Assembly: GCA_012523655.1 (NCBI GenBank)
Contig: JAAYTV010000217.1
Span: 1-18,561, forward strand
Source of the DNA: a bacterium
GTDB taxonomy: Bacteria; Zhuqueibacterota; Zhuqueibacteria; Residuimicrobiales; Residuimicrobiaceae
Length of the DNA stretch: 18,561 nt
Reading direction: 5' to 3'
A program made the translations under genes and the position numbers. Positions 14,096 to 18,561 of the stretch are shown here, piece after piece. The notes beneath the pieces are model-generated. The model was not told the origin of the DNA. It ran no database searches and saw nothing but the letters and a program-made list of their open reading frames with translations. Each line of letters begins with the position of its first letter. Within the stretch, counting starts at the first letter, position 1.

Positions 14096-15352
14096 GTGTG
14101 GCAAAAAAGGCCGCCATGCCGTTTCTTTCGCTTCAGCGTTCTGCCAATAACGATGGCGTGCATGAATGATATTCCCACCCTATCGACTGATGATACCAAG
14201 GGCGCTTTAACGAAGGCCGTTGCACAATTATATGAGTATTGCCGGATCTGCAATTGGCGAGGCTATGATCCCTTTGATGGATTGAACAGCCGCATCGTGG
14301 CTTTTCTGCCGTTTCTTCACAACCGGGTGGGCCGGTTGTTGGTCAGCCAGGCGATGAAGCGATCTCCGATCAATTGGCGGCCGTTTTTTCTCGTCCCCAA
14401 AGAGCTGAATCCCAAAGGTATTGCCCTATTCATATCCGCCCTCATCAGACTTGAAAAGCTGTCCTTCTTCGGGGACGCCCCGAATCCGCTCAAGGACCTG
14501 TTAAATACACTCGTCACCTTAAAGAGTGCTGATCCTCAATATTTTTGTTGGGGGTACAATTTCGAATGGCAGAGCCGATACTTTCTTTCATCTAAATTTG
14601 AGCCCAACATCATCGTTACCACCTTCGCCGGGAACGCTCTTCTGGAAGCGTATGAATTTTTCGGCGACCGCTGTTTTTTAGAGATGGCCTTGAGTGCCGG
14701 TTATTTTATCTTGAATCGCTTGGCCAAAACGCATGACCATAGTGAACGCTGTTTCAGTTATACACAAAACGACAACAGCCAGGTCCACAACGCCAATCTT
14801 CTGGGAGCATCGTTTTTAATCAAGTTGTATGGTCATACCAAACAAGAAGAATTTTTAGACTATGGTCTGTCCGCCGCCCGATTCTCTGCCAACAGACAAA
14901 ATGAGGATGGCTCCTGGTTTTATGGAACGGAACTTTCACAGAACTGGATCGATCATTTTCATACAGGCTATAATCTTTGCGCATTGCAAGCCATCAACCG
15001 CTGTGCACCCACTTTAGAATTTGAATCGGCTCTTCGCCGGGGCTATGCTTACTATCGCCGTCATCTGTTCAGCAAAGACGGCCGGCCAAAATATCTACAC
15101 AATAAAACATATCCTGTCGATATCCATTGCGTTTCACAAAGCATTCTTACTTTAACCTCTTTGAAAGAAGGGGGCGACGACAACATGAGACAGGCGCAGT
15201 TGATTTTTTCATGGGCCATGACCCATATGCATGACAAACGTGGATTTTTTTATTATCAATGGTTTCCCTGGTACACAAACAAGATCCCCTATATGAGATG
15301 GTCGCAAGCCTGGATGCTTCTGGCACTTGTGACCCTGCTTGAAGAGTTCTAA
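14096..15352 (+). CDS. (alpha/alpha)-toroid-like protein of exopolysaccharide loci, function unknown
   Basis: I know no defined activity for this protein. GTG at 14096 is preferred because GGAG (14087-14090) sits 5 nt upstream; ATG at 14153 or 14162 would shorten the N-terminus by 19 or 22 residues. It is about 418 aa from the GTG, with no signal peptide or strong membrane helix. From about residue 110 on it consists of amphipathic helix pairs separated by Gly/Trp/aromatic loops (YFCWGYNFEWQSR, NEDGSWFYGTELSQNWIDHF, GFFYYQWFPWY, MRWSQAWMLLAL), the layout of six- or seven-hairpin alpha-toroids seen in glycan-active and prenyl-transfer enzymes. Conserved-looking acidic and His residues occur in DHFHTG and VDIHCV. 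Its place at the end of the modification block, 48 nt after the glycosyltransferase, suggests a role on the glycan, such as epimerase or lyase (inference). Similar genes are usually left as hypothetical. Confidence 0.75.
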   Translation: MWQKRPPCRFFRFSVLPITMACMNDIPTLSTDDTKGALTKAVAQLYEYCRICNWRGYDPFDGLNSRIVAFLPFLHNRVGRLLVSQAMKRSPINWRPFFLVPKELNPKGIALFISALIRLEKLSFFGDAPNPLKDLLNTLVTLKSADPQYFCWGYNFEWQSRYFLSSKFEPNIIVTTFAGNALLEAYEFFGDRCFLEMALSAGYFILNRLAKTHDHSERCFSYTQNDNSQVHNANLLGASFLIKLYGHTKQEEFLDYGLSAARFSANRQNEDGSWFYGTELSQNWIDHFHTGYNLCALQAINRCAPTLEFESALRRGYAYYRRHLFSKDGRPKYLHNKTYPVDIHCVSQSILTLTSLKEGGDDNMRQAQLIFSWAMTHMHDKRGFFYYQWFPWYTNKIPYMRWSQAWMLLALVTLLEEF

Positions 15353-15427
15353 TGCATTATTTACCTTTTCAACCATGGGCCTCCTGCCGGCGATGGGAGA
15401 GAGGGCACCTGATCACGGGTGAAGTAC

Positions 15428-15574
15428 ATGACGCCGCTTTTATCTTTAGGCACGAATGAGGCCGCCGATTCCCTCATCGCGATGAAGCGTCATGGGTTAG
15501 AGCGCCTGTCAAGGCGGTCCTGTGCATCGCTCGGCGCACTCTTTTTGTACCGCTGGGATGCCAATGGCCCCTGA
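15428..15574 (+). CDS. Doubtful 48-aa ORF
   Basis: ATG at 15428, stop TGA at 15572-15574. The peptide has a helical, charged centre (NEAADSLIAMKRHGLERLSRR) and a hydrophobic tail. A GGTGAAG about 5-10 nt upstream is a poor ribosome binding site. I recognise no family. It could be a small regulator, a remnant of a larger gene or chance. Confidence 0.12.
   Translation: MTPLLSLGTNEAADSLIAMKRHGLERLSRRSCASLGALFLYRWDANGP
15474..15485. promoter_or_regulatory. Perfect 12-bp palindrome (possible operator)
   Basis: TCATCGCGATGA is an uninterrupted 12-bp palindrome in the gap before the GT-C gene pair. Its form suits a dimeric repressor or activator site; no regulator gene is visible in the window. 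Confidence 0.3.
15504..15549 (+). terminator. Weak possible terminator region
   Basis: CGCCT-GTCA-AGGCG (15504-15517) is followed by a short GTGC/GCAC stem (15522-15525 with 15536-15539) and then CTCTTTTTG. The stem next to the T-run has only four pairs, so termination here, about 170 nt after the toroid gene, is uncertain. Confidence 0.25.
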
Positions 15575-15794
15575 CAAGATCACACGACTTTTCACCGATG
15601 CCTGCGACCGGATAGCTCGTTTCCTCACTGAATATTTTTTCAGCATGCACCCGGGCAGATATCTATGCAGGATGCACACGAATTTATATTTCTATATTAG
15701 GCGAGCTTGACTTCTGCTTCCCGCTGCACCGCCTTTTATCATAATTGAGCAAGCAGTCAATCGAACGAGACTGGTGACGTTAAAAGCGGATACA

Positions 15795-17555
15795 ATGCAC
15801 TTTTTTCCCATGACAAAACCACGCCGGCGTTTCTTTTGGCTATTATTTCTTTTAGGCGCTTCCATTCGAAGCATCAATATCTGGCAGGGTCTTGATGGAA
15901 ATATCCGCGAATCCTGGCGCGAAGCGGACATCGCCTCCATTGCCCGCAACTATTATCAGGAAGGGATGGATCTATGCTATCCGCGAATCGATTGGCGTGG
16001 CGATGGACCAGGATATGCAGAAATGGAATTTCCGGCTCTGCCTTATCTGATGGCGCTTTTTTACCGATTGTGGGGCATCCATGAGACCATTGGAAAAATT
16101 CTTTCATTTTGCTTTTCTCTGGCCGCTTTTTATTTTTTTATTCTTCTTTCTCATCATCTATTGCCTGAACGCGGGGCCCTTGCTGCTTCCATATTTTTCG
16201 CGTTGAATCCATTGACAGGACGAACCGCCAATACCCTGCAGCCTGAATCATTCATGCTGCTGTTTTATATCATGGCTGTTTATTTCTTTATAAAGTGGAG
16301 GAAAGAATCAACTTTTTCTTCTTACAGTCTTGCGATCCTCTCCACCGGTTCGGTGATTCTCGCCAAGGCATCCGCTATTCATATCGGTTTGTTTTTTCTA
16401 TTTATATTATCACTCGAAAAGGGCCGCTCATTCATTCGAGAAAAGGAAAATTGGATTTACGGACTCCTTTCTTTAATCCCTGGCATTGCATGGTATCATC
16501 ATGCCCATTGCCTTTGGCTGAGGTTTGGAAATTCGTTGGGCATCTCCAACGAGTCGCATTGGGTGGGATGGGATTTCTTTGTTAATCCCTATTTCATCAA
16601 AGGCATCTTGCGAAACGAAATTTTTTATGTGTGGATGCCAAGCGGCTTGATCGTCGTCCTTCTTGGCCTGGTTTTGTCTAAACTGAATCGAGTAAACAAA
16701 TTATGTTTGCTCTGGCTGGCGGCCATATCGATTTACTACTTTATCGCAGCCCGGACGACGGCGGACGGATGGGCTTTCTATTACCACCTCGTTTCCGTAC
16801 CTCCAGCCGCCTTGCTTTTCGGCAATGCAGTCGACGCCTTTCTTCAACACCGGCAGAAGGTCCGCCTGAAGGCCCTTCTTGTTATGTGCGGTTTTTGGAT
16901 GGCCTTCACGATTGGTCTTGGATTTGCCCACGCTCTGGAACAGGGCGGCTCGTTTTGCACCTTGCTGTTGATATATCTACCTGGGTTGATCGCTCTCCTC
17001 TTCTTTAAGCCGTCTGAATGCCGCTCTGAAGAAAGAGGAAACCGGTCCGAAACGTGGTGGTTGAAACCTTTATTGCCAATTGTCTTATTTCTAATTGTGA
17101 CCACTTTTGCGACGATGAGCGTATATCTTGCAAAGAGCATCCATTCAAGCGAATACGATCGACTTCAGACGCTCTATACGTTCGCTAAAGAATCAGAGAA
17201 AAAAATTCCGCCGAATTCGTTAATCATATGCAGTGGCGGTCCGTGTACAGATCGCGATGGATATCCGGTCGCTTACAACGCTTCCTACATGTTTTATTGG
17301 CTGAATCGCAAAGGGTTCAGCATTTGCGCTGAGGAACAAAATGTCGACGCCGTACAAGCGCTTATGGAGCGCGGCGCCTGTTTTTATCTAGTTGAAAGAT
17401 CGTCTGTTGTGCAACGCCCCACGTTGAAAAACGAACTTGAAGAACACTACCAACTGCTTGACGAATGTTCTGAGGCCTACCTTTTTTCTTTGCAGCCCGT
17501 GGTACGGACTTTTTCCCAAACCATCAGAGCTACTGACGAGTTCATTCTGCCGTGA
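15795..17555 (+). CDS. GT-C-type integral membrane glycosyltransferase (ArnT/PMT, GT39/GT83-like)
   Basis: Multi-pass membrane protein of the GT-C superfamily, whose members transfer sugars from polyprenyl-phosphate donors on the periplasmic side. ATG at 15795 (after GCGGA) is preferred; GTG at 15774 would add seven residues and ATG at 15810 remove five. Numbering from 15795 (586 aa): basic N-terminus, TM1 about 13-28, then a long first outer loop with WREADIASIARNYYQEG (41-57). In this superfamily the loop carries the acidic catalytic residues; E43 and D45 are the candidates. MEFPALPYLMALFYRLWG (77-94) is a typical continuation, followed by about ten hydrophobic helices with RTANTLQPESFMLLFY between them. 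A soluble C-terminal domain (about 442-586) follows, with CSGGPCTDRDG. Donor and acceptor cannot be told. Separated from upstream genes by 440 bp, it likely starts a new transcription unit with the next gene. Confidence 0.85.
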   Translation: MHFFPMTKPRRRFFWLLFLLGASIRSINIWQGLDGNIRESWREADIASIARNYYQEGMDLCYPRIDWRGDGPGYAEMEFPALPYLMALFYRLWGIHETIGKILSFCFSLAAFYFFILLSHHLLPERGALAASIFFALNPLTGRTANTLQPESFMLLFYIMAVYFFIKWRKESTFSSYSLAILSTGSVILAKASAIHIGLFFLFILSLEKGRSFIREKENWIYGLLSLIPGIAWYHHAHCLWLRFGNSLGISNESHWVGWDFFVNPYFIKGILRNEIFYVWMPSGLIVVLLGLVLSKLNRVNKLCLLWLAAISIYYFIAARTTADGWAFYYHLVSVPPAALLFGNAVDAFLQHRQKVRLKALLVMCGFWMAFTIGLGFAHALEQGGSFCTLLLIYLPGLIALLFFKPSECRSEERGNRSETWWLKPLLPIVLFLIVTTFATMSVYLAKSIHSSEYDRLQTLYTFAKESEKKIPPNSLIICSGGPCTDRDGYPVAYNASYMFYWLNRKGFSICAEEQNVDAVQALMERGACFYLVERSSVVQRPTLKNELEEHYQLLDECSEAYLFSLQPVVRTFSQTIRATDEFILP

Positions 17556-18561
17556 AGGTTCTAACCTGTTCAAATAGTCGTCTGGCGACGGTTTTGATGA
17601 TTCTTTTTGGGATTTTTTACATTATTCAAATACCCTTGATTTCATCGAACTCGGATGTTTCGCTTTACTCACTGCGTTCAAAATCAGATCGGCCTATTAT
17701 TCAGTATGCGTTTTATGAAAAAACCCTTCACCATGGCGGAATCCCCTTGCCGAACTACCATGTCGCTCATACCGTGTTTCTTTGGTTCCTCTATCGACTC
17801 GTTCCGGAATTTTTACAGAATTCTATCTGGCCCGCTGGATTGTTGTCCTCCGTTGCCGGCGCGCTATCCATCGGCTTATCTTTTCTCATATGGATTCGAT
17901 TGGGCATTGCCAGAGAAAGAGCCCTCATCGCCTCAGCGCTTTACGGGTTAACGCCTGCTATTTGGCATAATGCCATTATCGGAGAAGTTTATTCACTTCA
18001 GTATTTTTTTATTTTCTTGTTCCTTTACTTTTTTTTCCACCTTAAAAGCGGGCTTTCCGCCGTCTCTTTTGCTATGGCCAATCTCGTCTCCCCGATCTCC
18101 GGTTTTGCGTATCCCCTCATCGTACTTGGTGAAAGAACGCGAAAAAGTTTCATCCAGGCGGTCCTGGTCGGACTGCTTGCAGTCGGAATGTATCTTTTGG
18201 TCGTCACCCTGCTTGATATGCATCTTCTAAGAGCCTTTGACGCTATCTCTTCTACCCAGCACAGCCTGTTATGGAAAGGCTATAAATTCTGCCTGATCCT
18301 ATTGCTCAATATTCACTTTTTTTTTACCTTTATCCTCCTGGCCGCCAAAAAGCATGGTGGCGTGAATCCGACCTTCATCCTGTTTTTACTATTAGGCATG
18401 AGCCCGTACCTGCTGATGGGCTTTCTTGATTCTCAATTTCTGGTTGAAAAGGGCAGTTTTCTCACCATGCTGTTCTGGGGATCTGCTCTGATCATTGTGC
18501 AGTATATCGAGTTTGACAATAAATCATTGAAATTACTAATTTTTTGTATTCTGGCCAATAT
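17552..18561 (+). CDS. Multi-pass membrane protein, GT-C/DUF2723-like (partial, runs off the window)
   Basis: The frame from GTG at 17552 is open without a stop to the window end (336 complete codons, last full codon 18557-18559), so the 3' end is missing. The start overlaps the upstream stop as GTGA, the common sign of translational coupling; ATG at 17597 is an alternative. The first segment (about 11-32) is a membrane helix, followed by a polar outer loop with SNSDVSLYSLRSKSD. Six or more further helices follow. TPAIWHNAIIGEVYSLQYFF resembles the signature region of DUF2723 (W...EVYSL), a GT-C-related family; this is from memory of the motif. It lacks the usual DUF2723 opening motifs as far as I can tell, so the call stays at GT-C-like. 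Several shorter open frames in the same stretch are shadows of this one. Likely a second lipid-sugar-using transferase or a polymerase-type membrane protein of the locus. Confidence 0.75.
   Translation, partial: MKVLTCSNSRLATVLMILFGIFYIIQIPLISSNSDVSLYSLRSKSDRPIIQYAFYEKTLHHGGIPLPNYHVAHTVFLWFLYRLVPEFLQNSIWPAGLLSSVAGALSIGLSFLIWIRLGIARERALIASALYGLTPAIWHNAIIGEVYSLQYFFIFLFLYFFFHLKSGLSAVSFAMANLVSPISGFAYPLIVLGERTRKSFIQAVLVGLLAVGMYLLVVTLLDMHLLRAFDAISSTQHSLLWKGYKFCLILLLNIHFFFTFILLAAKKHGGVNPTFILFLLLGMSPYLLMGFLDSQFLVEKGSFLTMLFWGSALIIVQYIEFDNKSLKLLIFCILAN

Larger units (their letters stand above)
15353..15794 (+). other. Gene-poor region upstream of the GT-C pair
   Basis: About 440 bp without a confident gene. 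It contains the perfect 12-bp palindrome at 15474-15485, the hairpin CGCCT-GTCA-AGGCG (15504-15517), a weak GTGC/GCAC stem (15522-15539) followed by CTCTTTTTG, and CTGAA/TTCAG (15628-15643). TTGACT occurs at 15707-15712 without a well-spaced -10. Two overlapping short ORFs (15428-15574 and 15522-15710) are doubtful. Confidence 0.5.

Noticed and set aside
15522..15710. 62-codon ORF from GTG 15522 with AAGGCGG upstream
   Set aside because: No recognisable features, overlaps another doubtful ORF, and the AAGGCGG is also one arm of a hairpin.
17655..18230. Short + strand frames starting at 17655, 17782 and 17970
   Set aside because: They are out of frame with the continuous membrane-protein frame from 17552, which explains the same stretch better.
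1..18561. CRISPR arrays, tRNA or rRNA genes, insertion sequences, integrases or other mobile elements
   Set aside because: None seen: no regularly spaced repeats, no tRNA-like cloverleaf recognised, and no transposase or integrase motifs in any plausible frame.

Overview
The window is part of an exopolysaccharide (capsule or slime) biosynthesis and export locus from a Gram-negative bacterium. Every gene I can support lies on the + strand. An SLBB-type outer-membrane export protein with a signal peptide and a Wzz/Wzc-type co-polymerase kinase imply a double-membrane envelope. Base composition is balanced, and GTG and TTG starts are frequent. The gene set resembles EPS loci of FCB-group or candidate-phylum bacteria (for example KSB1, Calditrichota, Gemmatimonadota-like). 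That is an impression from protein style, not a placement I can prove.

Layout. (1) 1-1090: a leader with a candidate promoter (35-63), then a Wza-like export protein. (2) 1091-1788: a long gene-poor stretch with clustered inverted repeats, a second candidate promoter (1186-1214) and two doubtful small ORFs. (3) 1789-4203: a Wzc-like polysaccharide co-polymerase fused to a BY-kinase. (4) 4204-4553: no gene seen. (5) 4554-9509: a tight block of initiating sugar-phosphate transferase with a degenerate GGDEF-like N-terminal domain, an AsnB-type amidotransferase and a nucleotide-sugar dehydrogenase, followed by a good intrinsic terminator (9584-9615). (6) 9641-15352: a second tight block of FAD oxidoreductase, CE4 polysaccharide deacetylase, zinc-ribbon SAM methyltransferase, membrane-anchored GT2 glycosyltransferase and an (alpha/alpha)-toroid-like protein. 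(7) 15353-15794: no confident gene; palindromes and a doubtful small ORF. (8) 15795-18561: two GT-C-type multi-membrane proteins joined by a GTGA overlap; the second runs off the window end.

Working model (inference). The sugar transferase loads the first sugar phosphate on undecaprenyl phosphate. The dehydrogenase makes a nucleotide-activated uronic acid that the adjacent amidotransferase may convert to a uronamide. The oxidoreductase, deacetylase and methyltransferase modify the sugars or the lipid-linked glycan. The GT2 protein and the two GT-C-type proteins may add sugars through polyprenyl-phosphate donors at the periplasmic face. The Wzc-like and Wza-like proteins control chain length and export. 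No Wzx flippase, Wzy polymerase or tyrosine phosphatase is visible, so the locus must continue outside the window.
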